64,000 nt of DNA from Zingiber officinale (taxonomy: Eukaryota > Streptophyta > Magnoliopsida > Zingiberales > Zingiberaceae), in assembly GCF_018446385.1 (NCBI RefSeq), contig NC_055992.1, forward strand, positions 17,516,877 through 17,580,876, given 5' to 3'. Numbering within the stretch: position 1 is the stretch's first letter; each line of letters begins with the position of its first letter. The position numbers and the translations under genes were made by a program. This document shows positions 22,736 through 38,000 of this stretch, in pieces. Under the pieces are notes generated by a model. It had not been told where the DNA came from and did not search any database. It worked only from the letters and a program-made list of their open reading frames with translations.

Positions 22736-25700
22736 GTATGATTGTCCATATGCTAATGGATTCTGCTTATCATTTGTATCTCTTTTAATTTACTAATATG
22801 CTAAAAATATATGCTCTAAGAATTTGTCAGGTTTGGGCAACTTGTCTCTCAGAATCAGAGCGAAAGCTTCTCACTCAGTTTCTTCCTAGTGGGAAAGGTG
22901 CAGAACAAATAGTTCATTCATTACTTAAGGGCGAAAATCACTATTTTGGAAACCCTTTCTTGAAATGGCAAGTACCTTTTTCATTGCTTAATAATTGCAC
23001 ACGGTCAATTTGTGACAATTCAAAGATTTAATTAAGCTTAATTCTTATGCTGGAACTGGTGCCATTAAGATTGTTTGCTTCTAGAGAGGTTTGGCTATAT
23101 GAGGATAAAGACCTTTGCCATCTTTTCTTTAGTCTCTTGAAAAGTGATGGAGATAGACATAGATAAATGAAAATCTGATCCATTTTTTAAGACAATTTAC
23201 GATAAGATTCATAATAGAACTGTCTTTATTAAGCATATATAATGATAGCAAAGCTAGGGAAGTTTGAAATTTCCTAAATTGTCTTCAGTTCAAGGCAGCC
23301 CTTAATTGCCTAATTTTGTGATCTGTAGAAATGCCTTGAACTGAAATGATAAACTTGATGAAGAGTATCTAAGATTGTAGGAGGTGCATTTCTCAGATTG
23401 GTGTATACCTCTTTAGCTTGCAATGTATCAAGGACAAGTCATATATGGTTCATGCACCTTACTATATATTATAGGATGTCATCAAAGTGGACTACTACAA
23501 ATTTTCCAATAAAGGGTCGTAGAGCTTATTTCATCACTCATAAATGTGCTTAGGGTGCTCGAGAGTAAATGGCATAACTAAAAATTTACACAATCTATTA
23601 GGTGATATATGGGTAATTTCTATTCATTACAGTCTTGATTTCGATCTTGTGATGGCTACTGCAGAGGTCACTCTTACCATCAAGTTGAGCATATGCCTAG
23701 GTATGGGAAATTTCACTTGGTGTTCTTATTGATGACATGATTATCGACACATTCTTTAAGAGCCATTTTTTCAAGGGGTTAGTAATACATGAACAAACCT
23801 TTCTTTTGGAGTCTTTGACTTGCCTGTTGAGTCAGTGTGATCTTGGGGATTTACATAATAATATGGAAGGTTGGTAACTATGAACTTAGGACAAGATCTG
23901 TTGCATGCTTAATGGTCCGTAATGATGGTACCAGGTAGCTCTCTTGAGGTATATCTGACAAGCCTCTTAAGAATTCCTTAACTTATGGTGGATTGCCTTC
24001 AGGTGGGCCATTGGTGCCAACTTTAATGTGAGATACTAAAGCTAATACTACTTTTGTATCCTTCCCTTCTTCCTCAAACTGTGACTGTACAAGAAAGTGA
24101 AGAGATTGGCTCATTGGCTCATTGACTAATTGATTTTTTTTTTTGTGGCTTGGGCTTTGGTTCAATCTATTATCTTTTCTGAGTTCAATTTGATACTCTT
24201 TTTATTGTATTTGATTAGTGTTTTCTCTTGCGTAACGAATCATATAGAGGCTTTATAGTCTGGTCAACCAAGAAAGATATGGGCAAATCTCATGGGAGGG
24301 ATGTTGCACCATATTTTACTGGAGATGAAGGCTTGGGAATAGAAAATGCAGGAGAAAATGAGAATCACAAAAAGTGAATGTCGGAGTATACTTTGCAGCC
24401 TTGTGAGCAGAGAATGACAGAAAGGGGTAGAATCTGAAGGGAAACCCAAAATTGGGGGCTGGCTCTAATACACTGATATAGTATCAAATTCAAATAGCCA
24501 AGAGAAGTAGTAAGAAAAAAATGTTTTAACATGGGGGTATTGGGTCCTTTTATTGACTCTAATCTAAACAAACTTGGAAATAAACCAAAATAAAATTATA
24601 CCCTTAATAAAGTTATACTAAAAATATTCTATATTCCTAAACAAGATAATTACCAAATTTGAAACTATCTTAATACAACATATCCATCTAAACAAGAGAT
24701 CTACTCTAATAAACCTTAAAAAATAAAATGAAATTTCTAATTTGTATCGCACATCTTGTCATCATTGTGGATAGAATTGTGAGAAAAAGCTTATGCTTAA
24801 TCAGTCATTCTATTAATTGTTAGTGGGTATTCTATATATCAAAATCTTATGGATAAGTTATCCAAATCATTACAAAACCAAATCATCTGAAGTTGGAATA
24901 CTTAGATAATATATTTAGAATCCTAAACAATCATTCAGAGATTGTATTGACTTGGCAATATCAAAAAGGCACCCATAAAATGATTATCATACAAAAAATA
25001 AGAAACTTACATATTGAAGCTGATTGCGGTACTGACCATGTTTGGTCTAGTTGTGACTTCAGATTTATGTTTCTATATATCATTTCCATCGGTGGAAACT
25101 TGGTCACTAAATGGAAGAATAAAGTGTTGCGTCTCAAGCTTTTTGTGCTAAAATTAAATATTGATCTATGGCTCATTATGCTTGTGAGATAATGCAGATG
25201 AAGAGTCAGATGGAGGAGTTTAGTAAAATCTATTATGGATTGTGATTATAAAATAAGAAATTGTATTGCTAGTAATCCAGTCATCCATTAGTGGTTACTT
25301 GATCCATGATGTAGTCGCATATTGAAGAATATTGCCAATATCATCATTAAGCCTCTAAAAGCTTTTTTGATCAAATTTTATAACAGACCAAGCTCTATTA
25401 ATGCCTTTGCTCTTATCTTGATGGAGAGTGTTAGATTAGCACTATGTGGACTATCTTTTCTGTTCCTAGTTAGTGGGGCTCTATTCAATAGTAAAATATT
25501 CTCATACAATTTCCTCAACCCAATGGATCCTGATGTCTGATATCTTGGGTGTAGATCAATTCTAATACTACTAACTGGTTAATACATAGACTATTAGCAA
25601 AGTTTTGCAGATTACATTGTACTAGGTGTTAGTTTACTGCTGCCATGCGTGTGATTTGTTTTGAACTCTTCACAATGCATCCACTATAATACAACTTTGA

Positions 25701-28700
25701 GATTCATAAAATTTTCCTGATGGAATTCTAGTAAGAGGACTAGTGTATTAAGATTAAAGTTATATACACACTAGTTTTTTGAAATGCTGAGTTGGGCAGG
25801 ATAGATGATCCACCTAATGTTTAGGTAACCTGTCCACTATAACCCACTAACTTGATAAATTGAACCACTGCTTGATAATGCTTAAGCCAAAAGTAGTAGT
25901 TGTTCACTCACACAAACCTCATAAACCTTATAATTAGTAACTTCTTATATGAGACTAAATTAGCGCCTCATAATCTCCTTCATTAAAGATTTGACATCCT
26001 TGTCAAAGCCTTAAATCACTGGTCAATGGCATTAGAGATTCAATATAGAAGTCGTTTTACAAACGTAGATTGTCCTCTCTTTGGAACACCTCCAAGCCTA
26101 GCATTAAATTCTCATTAATACCATAAGATAACAGCTCACCTTTCCAAATGAGAGAACTAGCATAATAGGCAAATTTTCTACCTACAATGCTAAGCCCAAA
26201 TTAGAGGTTGTTCACTCATTGAAGCTTTGTAATCCTCCAAATTAGAGGTAGTTCACTCATTGAGCTCATAATTTCCCATTTAAGACTAAACTAGGACATC
26301 ACGATAACACAATTTTATGAAAAAGGAAAATTAATCCATCAACTCGATAGAATCTTAATCCCATGTGGCAGTAGCATATCTAAGCCTATTAACCCTCTTC
26401 ATTAGCCTACAACTCTTCATGTAGGACTAAATTGAGGTGATGCAATTTCTGGTACTTAAGACTTTGTGTGTTAAAGCTCATGTTCTTAATTGCCAGCATG
26501 TTAAACCTAACCCATGGTGTCTCCATCACAAACAATCCATTCAAATTGGAACACCTAACCTACTAACCTACTGTAGATTTAGATTTTCTCTATTGCCCAA
26601 TACAACTGAGTAATCTAATTGTGATAAGAGATCCATTGACATATGGACCTAGAGATGACAACCATACTACAGACCGTCCAAGGCACGATTATCTACGACC
26701 TAGCTCTATTAGGCCCAAATTTAGTAAAGGGCTAGAGTTAAGCAACAGTCATGCGACTCACAAATTGTTCCTAGTGCTTCACATGATTGGGCCAAACATG
26801 ACTCACAAGTTGACTTCAGGTTGCAAATCGAGTTTGATCCATCTAAATTTTCCACATATATAATAATATTATTATTTTAAAAATAACATTTAAGAAAAAA
26901 ACATTTTTAATATTATTATTCTAATTTTTGTATTTTTATTTTTTTAGTATTTAAAAAATATTTTATAATTTTAAATATAAAAAAGAATCGACTTACTAGG
27001 TTTAGCGCAACTTATCTTGGGCTTAAGCTCGTGCTGCATTGGATCTCATGTAATTTGTTCGTGTCTGACATGTTCTGAACTGACTTTGGCCTAACTTGAC
27101 ACAACTCATGGGCTAGTATGGGTCCAGGTCATCTAGTTGAGGTCTCAACCTATTGAATCTCAAATTATGATCCTAAAATGTATTGACCGCATATCTATAA
27201 TTTTCACTTGTTTGTGTCATCAACCCCTCTTTGTTTGCCCATAGTTATCACGTGGGGCTAAACTTGGATGTCTCATTATGTGTTATTACTAGATTAAGTG
27301 TCAAAGTAGAATATAGGTTAGGAGATTGACACTTGTTAACTAATCTAGTTTAAGATTTTTATTTGTGAGTTGAAAAGTTATAAATACCCTTGATTAGATA
27401 GGTGATACAAAAAGGGGGTGGGTGGGTGGATGTGTGGGAATGGTGTACCAGTAAACTATAATATACTCTTGATTATATAGGTGATTTAATGAACTAAAGT
27501 GGAGATTTTTGGAAAAACAACAAACTACAAGGGATGCTCATATTACCCAAACTTGTCTGCATATTGCTTTTAATCCTTTGTTTAATTATCACATCACCCT
27601 AAATGCGAGGTATGCCTCAAGAAATTATTACCACTTAGCTGGTAGTTTAGTAGTTGATTAAAAGGTTCTACAGTGATTCCTAGGTTCAAAATATTGGTAT
27701 GGAACTGATATGATGTCGGCACTATATTGCCTGGACATAGTACAGTGGGGCAGGTATCTTAGGTTTCTTGGTGTTATCTCGATTCTTTTTTCTTCCAAAT
27801 GCACATCTAAATTCCTAAATGGCTAAATATCTATATTAAATAAAATATTAAAGGATTGATAGTTTAAATGAATACTTAACTCGTTTTGTAGTTGTATTAG
27901 TCAAGTCAACACTGGATCATTTTGCACTAGCTCCATCCCTTAGCTCATCCCGCAAAGTGGTTCCTAAAATCCATTCTGCTTGTATCTGAATAAAGTTTAA
28001 TGTAATTGGAATTTTGTCACAAGCAATTTACTCAATATAACTCTTAGTTCAGCTACTTGAGGATTATATTTGAGCTATCGTTGAATTTGTTGATAATTAT
28101 GTGGGGAAACTTCCATGGGGCGGGCTGGTCACCAAGGATTAGTCGGCGTAAGTTGGATATCTTGTGCCAACTAAAAAAAATGGTAAACTAGATAATTATA
28201 GGTGCAAGCCCAATCACCTATGAATAAGAGCATCCACAATGGATGCATTAATGGGGTGTTATAACACCCTCTTGGTGTTATAACACCTCTTCACTTGAAC
28301 GCGTTCAAGCAAATGTGGGGCTGGCCCACCCCATTTGTGTGTGTGTTTTTTAAATTTTATTTATTAAAAAACTGTAAATTTTAATATTATTTTTTAAAAA
28401 CAGTAAAATTATTTTTTAAATACTAAGATTATTATTAAAAATAATAATAATAATTTTAATATTTTAAAACATATTTAAAATGTATTTATTTAATATGATA
28501 TAATTTTAAGATGATTGAGTGGACTTGAGACCCATAAATAATGAGTGTTAATGTTAAAAGGAATGTGAGTGAAAGAGATATGTTGTTATAATGAGTATGT
28601 GACAGTGGACTCCATGCTTTTTTGATGAGGTGGTGGGTGTTATAATGGGAGTGGGTTGTGGATGTCCTAAAATGTGACAACACTTGGTACTTATTTTTAA

Positions 28701-31700
28701 ATTTTGATAGTTTCTGAATTGTCTTCCTGGAGGAATCCAACAGAATTTTATATTGGGATTCTTGTGAAGTAACAAATTCTTTGTATGAGAGAGAACTGGC
28801 AAGGATGAGCTGGTTACTTCTGTGTAGTTAATCTTCTCCCTTCTACTGTTGTTCATCATCAACATCATGATATGTGGTGTTGGCATTGATCAAAAAAGGA
28901 TGTTGCCACCATTGAATTATAATTTCTAAAATTTGAGGGGTACCTCAGAATTTGTGAGTTTGAGGAATACTAACTTTACCCAGATCATTCCTGCCTTAAT
29001 CTGATGTTCAGATCAGTCTTTATCCTGTACCAATCACTCTGCGTGGTCTCTTTGCTTGGTTTGTGTGAATGGTGAAACCGGTATATGCTGCTCATACTGT
29101 CCATTATCATATGAATTTTAAATCTCAGTGGTTCTGTTCTTAACAAACTTGGACTAAATGGAATATTACCTATCTTAATGGTGAGTGTTGGGGGTTAAAC
29201 TGTAAAAAAACATTGCCTGCGAATTATATATGAGAGCTGTATACTAAGACTAGCTTCCTGAGGATATTAATGGAAATTACTGTTCATTCCTACAGTCTCC
29301 AATTTATCAATCAGCTAGGTTGAAGTAATTGTCTGATACACTATCCAGGTCTACTTCACTTTGCGCTGGAAATCTTCATCCAGACAATGTTTTGCAAGCA
29401 GAGCAACAATCTCTATTGAATAAGAAGGCATATTATTCTGAGATAAATAAGTATCATAAAGGGTATGGGCAGTGTGAATACATTAAGTGTACTTTTTCTT
29501 AATAGTTAAAAACATTTATATATTATGTTTGTGCTTGCAGCATGCTAAGGGTTATAAAAAATTGGAAAGAGGGATGGTTAAATTGCAAGGATCCAGAGAA
29601 ATTGTGGAGGTAGATTTTCCATCTTTTTTTTCTTATACTTGTGGACGGACTTATTTTTACCTGCGTCGATTTTACAGAAATCTTAGCTTCACTCTTTATA
29701 ATTTTTGTACTTGATTCACTCTTTTAGTTATTTTAGATTCAAGTTATGTGGCATATCTTACAGTTGGTATGGTTAATTTCAACACATATGCTTGGTTCTG
29801 TAATCATGAGGATGGACTACTTTTCATGTTATCAATTCACATCTTAACTGTAATGTTCTTTAGTATTCCTAAATTTGGTCTGTGCTAGTGTTCACATGTT
29901 AACAGAAAATTTCAGCATTATGCCTCCTTTTAGTGAAACCTCATTGCTTGTAATCTCTTTCATAGTTTACACTGTTGTTTGCTGATGTTAAAGGTTTTTG
30001 GTGTAAAAAAAATGTGGTTATGTTGGATGCCTGCGTGATCACTGAAACAGGTGCAAGGATTTAGTACCGAGTGCACTGGTTTCTTTCTGTTATTTGGATT
30101 TTGCATGTATGGATCTAAGTATTTGACACAGCTATTTCTAAAAAAAATTAAACACATGATCAATAAGGACATTGGGTGTCAACTTAGCGTTGATGTCCTA
30201 GTGTTGGGATCTTAACCTGCATTTTCAGTTTGATATTCAACAAGGATATGTTGCAACCTAGAAGGATTATTGCTGACAGCCTTTGGCCTTGACTGAAATT
30301 TTATTGCAAAGATTTCCAACTATATGAAAACCAATTAGGTTTCGGCAGTAACTTCACCATTGCTACCCAAACCATTTTACCTACTGCCTATACCCATATC
30401 TGTTAAAAGTGTCAACTTTACAAACAAAGAAGCAAGAAGCACAAACTTTATAGCTGAAACTCATCAGTTTCCAGTCTCATCAATTTCCTCTATTTTTTCT
30501 TCTAATCTTCATGTAGAGCTTTGCAGCTTTTCGTTTTCTGCAAATATAATACGTTGGTTTTCCAAGTGAGACATATCTTTAGGTATAGTTATGTAATGAA
30601 CCTAGAGACCTAAATGTTAATACTATATAATACTAGGGATTAGTATTTTAGGTTGATGATCAATAAACATATGTTAAGAGACTGTATACTATGGTAATTA
30701 ACCCAAAGTAATTTCCTCATTACAACATAGTATTTAGTTGTCATTGTCATCATATCCAATCCTAATCATCTTGTCTAGCTGTGGCCCTTCTCAAGTGATG
30801 AATCCTCTTGCACTTGCCCCTCTCACTGGCCATAACATTCTATTGAGGGTCGCAGGTGAGCATCACGGTAGATCTCTTGTTTCTACTTGTTTACTCACTA
30901 GCTACTCATGTACGTCTCTACCTTGAGCAACTGTTTGCAGTCCTCACTCATTTATGTGCAGCAGATCCATAGCCATTGATTGCCCATATATCCATGTTGC
31001 GTGCTTGTCTGCACACAGCTTGTAGGTCTGTAGCCACCACTCTGCTTGTGCACACCCATGTTGTTTGCCTGCACATGGCACATGAATCTGCTCATCGAGT
31101 GACAGTCCAGGCAGACACTCTTGCCTAGTCTCGGCGACCCCCAAGCTCTTTGCTTCTTTATGACAAAGAAATTGATTGAGAAGTATTTTGCTTCATGTGC
31201 CATAATTATTTGAATTAAAGTTCAAATGTCAAGCTCAGATAGAACATCTCACCACTTAGTGGTGAGCTACCAAGATTCCTAAGTCCCTTAGACCGACATG
31301 GGAACAAATTGATATCCAATTGCATGTCCTCCTTTGATTAATCCAACATCCCTTTAATCCTAGCTTAATTGTTGGAGAATTTGCTTAGGAGCAAGAATGC
31401 TTTTTTTTGTTTGCTTTCTTAAGCTGTTTAGCCTTATAATAGCTTGAGATCCAACGTGAGGAAAATAAAACACTCATTTAACCTTGCCATCGCTCGCTCA
31501 TAGAACACAACACCTTACTTACCTTCTCTTTCACAATATTCAATTGAGCAACTTGGATTTATTGAGGGTATTGTAGATCCATAAAGAATGCAACAATCTC
31601 TCTTAATTAACAGCGATTCTAAAATTGTCCAACCTTTAATCAAAAATCAGTTCGAATTGAATTAGAGACTCAACTAAACTTTATAACATTGACTATTAAT

Positions 31701-34700
31701 AACACTTTTACTTAAAAAATATATCAAGAAGCTAATGATACTAGGTAATTTATACTAAAAGTATAATTTTATTATTGGTCATAACTTCTTTTTTTGTAAT
31801 TGATAGTTTTTATATTAATAGCATTATTTGTATATTGTACTATTGAAAATGTACTATTAATAATTGTGCATGTAATGATATATAATAAGCATTCTTCTTA
31901 AGGTTTTATAATGGCTTTGTAATCTCGTATGTGAAATAGTTTTGTTATATATCTCATTTTTTATTTTTCCTTCCGATTATAATTTCACCAATCGAAAGAT
32001 TGGATGCAGCCAATGTTTGAATTATTTGGCTACCAGAATCTTGATTCTAATGATTTAAACAACAATTTAGTTTGTCTTTTGATTGTGTTATAACTAAAGT
32101 GAATTGTTGCTTCCATTTTTCAGCCTTTTCATATCACATAATTATTTGTTGTAACATCTTTTTGGTCTCCTTGGGTTTTGCCTCTTATCATATAAGAGTA
32201 CTCCCAGTCTATTATCTAATGATGATGGCACCTATAATTATTTGTAATACAAGTTTTCTTCCAACCTGTTGTGTCATCTAGTCGACGAAGATGCACGAGC
32301 ATACATTGGGGAGGCAAAAATCTACTGGCTAGGGGTGGAAAGACCTAGTGAGTAACGGCATGGCCGAGGGTCGTCGGTCGACAACATAAGGGGTTGCCAA
32401 ATGGGCCGTCAGTTGGGCCGCCCAAGGGACCGCCAAGTGACCGCCAAATGGGCCGCCAGTTGGGCCGCCCAAGGGGCCGAGGGGCCGGGTCGTTACAATA
32501 AAAAGTCGTCTTTTTATTGTAACGACCCGACGGGCCGCCATGGGGCCGCCAGTTGTGCCGTCCAAGGGGTCAAGGGGCCGAGTCGTTACAGAGGTTATAA
32601 TGAGGCCTCTTCAGGAGTGAGGTCTTCATGAGGCAGCAACCTCATGGCAATAGGCCGTTGCATTTTTTTTCTTCTTATTTTAATTTTTAATTTTTAACCA
32701 ATTAGATTTTTATTTTATTTTTCTTTAATGTTTTCCCTTTCCCTTTTTAAATTCAAAGATTAGAATAGTTTTTTAAGACTCGAGTTCATTTTTATATAGA
32801 AACTATGAGAAAAAAATACCTCTTTTTTTAAGGATAAAAGGGAAAATACCTCTTTAAAGATAGAAGAGGCAGATTGCTAGGAAAGAGAGGAAAAAAATAA
32901 ATATAATATAATTTCTAAATATTACTATGATTAAATTAAATTATTTTATATATAAATTTAGTTTAATCTTAAAATAGATCAAGATAAATTAAATTCAATC
33001 CAATTTAAATCTATTTGATCATAATTATCATGTCTACTTGGTGGACTCCAGTTAACCTTGAATCCACTTTTATTCTATCTTAATTTTTAAAATATTTGTT
33101 TAATTTAACTTAATTAATTAATTAATTATTTTTTTAAAATTTGATATTTAAAAGATTTGGTTTGTTCTGACTTTTGTGAAAGTAAGAATTAAAGTCGTCA
33201 TTCAAGAATTATAATATATATACTTAATATATCAATCATCATCCCTCTATTCTTTTATTGTGCAATAAAAAATTTCTATCAACACTTTTACATATTCTCA
33301 AAATAAAAAATTACATTAATCCATAAATATTTTAAATGTTTTCAAATAAATCTAAGATAGTCAATCCCTTATATTTTCAAACTATATCTAAAGATGTTGA
33401 TATTGAAGATCATGACTATCATAAATGCAAGGTTTGAGACTTATTGCCTCTCCATTGAACTGAAGATCTTCATCATCATTGTATGCCTCTTGTAATAAAA
33501 TTGTAATTAAGACTCTTAATTATGTTGAATACTACAACAAACACCAATCCTTATCCCGCTAGGTGGGGTCGGCTATATGGATCCTTTTACACCATTGAGC
33601 TCTATCTCCTATTATATCATCTATATTTAAATAAATTTTATCTTATTTTATTATCACTAACTAAGTCTTTTTTTGGCCTCCCTCGTTTAATATGTGTTTG
33701 TCATAATTTTACATCGCTTAACTGGAACATTTATTGGTCGTCTAAGTACATGCCCGTACTAAACGTGTCTCTCTCAAATTTCCCTTAATAGAAGCAACTC
33801 CAACTTTCTTTTTAATCTTCTCATTTCTTATTCTGTTCATCCTCGTATGTTCACATATCCATCTTAACATCCTCATCTCTACAACTCTCATCTTCTGCTC
33901 ATGTGTTTGAGTCATAGCCCAACATTCAGATCCATTAACATAACAGGTAAAATTGTTGTTTTGTAGAACTTTCCTTTAAGTTTTAGTAATACTTTACGGT
34001 CACATAAAACATCTGACGCTCTCTTTCATTTCAACCATCCTGCTTCTATTCTATGCAAGACATCTCTCTCAATCCCTCCATCGTTTTGCAAACATGATTC
34101 TAAATATTTAAAGCTCTCAGTTTCAGACAACTCGTCATCTCTTATCTTAACAATTGTTTCATTATGTCTAATATTGCTAAACTTAAATTCCATATATTCT
34201 TTCTTTATTCTACTAAGCCTAAAACCTTTTCCTTCTAGTGTTTTCCGCTTAGATTCTAGTTTAACATTTATTCCTTCACGTGTTTCATCTACCAAAACAA
34301 TATCATCTACAAACAACATGCACTATGACACTGTATCTTGAATGTGTGCAGTGAGTTCGTCCATAATTAGTGTAAAAAGATAGACTTAAAGTTGATTTTT
34401 GATATAACCCTATCTTTATTGGAAATGCTTTAGCTACTTCGTCTGAAATTTTTACTTTGGTCGTTACATCCTCGTGCATATCTTTAATTATTTCAATATA
34501 TTTTACGCTAATACTTTTCTTTTATAGAATTCTCCATATAATTTCTCTTAGGATTCTATCATAAGCTTTTTCTAAGTCAATGAATACTATGTGTAGATTT
34601 TGTTTTTGCTCTCGATATTTTTCAATTAATTGTCTAAGAAGATGTTAGCTTCTATTGTCAACTTTCCAAGCATTAACCCATATTAATTTTCAGTCATCGT

Positions 34701-35039
34701 GATCTTGTTAATATTTTTTCTATTACTTTTTCTTAAAGTTTCATGGTATGACTTATTAGTTTAATACCCCTATAGTTTGCATAATTTTGTATGTCTCCCT
34801 TGTTCTTATATAAGAAAACTAGAGTACTTATAGGGATGACAATTTCATCCGAACTCGATGGAGAATCCGACCCGAATGGAGGAGGGTATGGAGGGACTAT
34901 CAATAGCCGATACTCGACCCAAATACCCGATTAAATAATATATATATATATATATATTAAAGAAAATTTTCTTTTTCCAAAATCAACTTACTATTTTTGT
35001 TGATATTAGGAGGAGACTATATAGATTCTTAATCTATTT

Positions 35040-35086
<47 letters not shown>

Positions 35087-38000
35087 AATAGGTTGTTAAT
35101 TTTAATATATTTTTGTTGAATGATAATAGTTGGATAGAAAGAAAAAAATTATAACTATAGAAGATATCCGATCCTTTAATTGGTATGGGTATACCCATCG
35201 GAGATCCTATACCCGATGGGTATGGGGACGGAGGATATAGAATCCGACCCGAACCCGACCCATTGCCATCCTTAAGTACTTATCCTCCATCACACATTTT
35301 TTCCGTCTTCAATATCATTTTAAATAATTTTATAAGTCATTCAATACCTTATTTTCATATGCAATTCCATATCTTTATCGGAATATCATCTGTTTTAATT
35401 ACTTTTCTATTGTGCATCCCATTTAAAGTTTGTTCTACTTTTGAAGTTTGAATTCTACGATTAAAATTTAAATTTCTATGCTCATTTGACCTATTTAAAT
35501 TATCTAAGTTGGTCACTTGAATCTTCATTAAAAGTTGATGAAAATATTTCTTCTATTTCTCCATTGTTTACGAGTATCCTATTACATTCATTTTTAATAT
35601 ATTTTATTTGAATAAGATCTCTTGTCTTTCTTTCTCTCACCTTAGCTATTCTATAAATGTCCCGTTTCCCTTATTTTGTATCTACTTTTTTATATAATCA
35701 TTCAAAAGTTTCATTCTTTCTTTCATTCACTGCTTTCTTAGTTTTTTCTTGGCTATTGTATATTTTTTTAAGTTTTTCTCGTTTTTACAAATATATAATT
35801 CCTTATAAGCTATTTGTTTTTTCTTCACTTTCTCGTGTAGTTTTTTATTTCACTATCAAGATTCCTTACTTAGTGGTGTATGCCACTTTGACTAATCGAG
35901 TACACTCTTAGATACTATTTTCAACTTTGATACCATCTTATCCCATGTCGTATTAGAGTCACCGTATATTTCACCGAATGCTTGTACTCTTACCTTCTCC
36001 TTAAATATATTTTGATTCTTATCCTTTAACTTCTACTACTTAATTGTAGGAGTTGTATATATTTTATTTCTATTGATACTATGTTTGAGGTGTGTATCCA
36101 TCACTACTAACCTATGTTAGATAGTTGCTTTCTCTTAGGATAATCTTGCAATCTTTACAAATGCACTTTAATTAAAGACTTAAAGTTCAAAACTTACTCC
36201 TTCAAATGCACTCCAATTTCTTTCACACCCAGATAAACTTATAGTTAATGAAAGTGTCCTTAATGTCACTCTTAGCCAATGTTTTTCCAAATAATTTAGT
36301 CTTGTCTCTGTATTTTATAAATTTCTTGTTAATAATTGTATCTTGTATCTAACTTATTGGCATGTAAAATTTCCATGCATTTAAAAATCCCCGTCGCGAC
36401 CTTCTTATAAAGAGCAATAGAATTATTTTTATAGTAAAAATAGGAATTCAACAAAAAGACAGTGGTATGCAATAATATATCAAGTCATCCTTCATTTTTG
36501 ACTCAATAATCACTATGATAGGTTGATAATTTGATTCCACGTTGTTCAGTGCCACCTTGATATCTTCTTTTGCTTGAAGAAGCTCCCTATATAAAAACCC
36601 CATGGATGACTTTCTATCTCCATCTATCAATCGAAGAACTCTTATCAAAGAAGGAAATATTTTCAAACAAAGTGTCACACCATTTTAAAAACTCATGCTC
36701 ATCACAATAGAATAAGCCAATTTCTCTTTATTTATTTTTGACCATTTTCATTTCTTCCACGTATCACTTGTAAACATGACCCTTAAACTAGATTTTTTTT
36801 TCAATCAAACTTTGTAATGTTAGCCGGACTATGTCTCTTTTCTTCGTGAAACTTCTCATCAACGACAAAGTCTTATGGTGAGCATAAATACACTTAGATT
36901 GCTCAATAATCTTTTTACATCGTGGAAGCTTGCCAATACTTTCAAGCATGAGATTAACAGTGTGAGTTGCACTCGAACTCCAAAAAATCTCAAGTCTTTT
37001 TTCTCTCATCAATTTAGCTGCAGTCATATTGTTGGTGGCATTCTATTACAATCTGAATAATATTCTGGGCTTTTATTTGTTCAATACATTTGTCAACATA
37101 CTAAAAAATAAGTTTCGCTATATATGCCTCGTCTGGAGACTCCTTAGACTCTAAAAATAAAATACCCTCCTTGCAATTAACATACAAATTTAAGATGCTT
37201 CTTCTTTCTCTATTACTCCATGCATCTGTCATGATTGAGCACCCATTCTTTGCTCATTCTTCTTCATGTTTTCTTCAGCAGTTGCTTTGTTCTTGTAATT
37301 TGACTTTTAACGGTAGCTCTCTAAGTTGATATTGAGTTGGAGGTTTGAATCTTAGTCCAAATTGACTTACTGCCTCCATTTGTTGCTTGAAGTTATCATT
37401 ATCAACATCAATTCTATTTTCATAAACCCATTTCCTAACATATTGTTGAACTTGTTGAGTCCTCTCTTTGAAAAGAGTCTCTTTTATATTTTATTGGCGA
37501 AGCACTTTACTCCCACTTGAACCTACATTTTCCAGAGTAATTACCAATGCATATTTATCCATGTGGTTAAGTGGAATAGGTTTTTTAAGCCCATCTATCC
37601 CTTCAATTTCATTACCTTCTTCATCTAGAGGAATATTCACCTCTGTTCTACAATTCTCTTCTTCCATTCTTTTATTCTTCTTTCTATTTTTTCCTTCTAA
37701 AATAGCATGTTTGCACTTATTGCGATATTCTTGAGATGCTTTTTGACAACCAGATACATTTCCTATGTACTCCTTGATCCTATACACTCTCCCGACATCG
37801 TTTTTTCATACAACTTGCATTTAATTTTGTCGAGGTTCTTAGGATCAATCAACATCCCAAACTCCCATCCGATGTAATTTGACTTTCTTCTAAGAATCCC
37901 GGATTTAAGTTGAGTGGTGAATGCCGTCGAAGATGGATTGCTTGTCATTGTAATTGCGAAAATCGAAAAAGTGATTTAAGAATAAATTTAGAAAATTTAG

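Noticed and set aside
29487-29714. 75-residue plus frame containing AKGYKKLERGMVKLQG
   Set aside because: It overlaps true NFRKB exon 4 in the wrong frame; the +1 frame gives the conserved WKEGWLNCKDPEK and correct splice phases.
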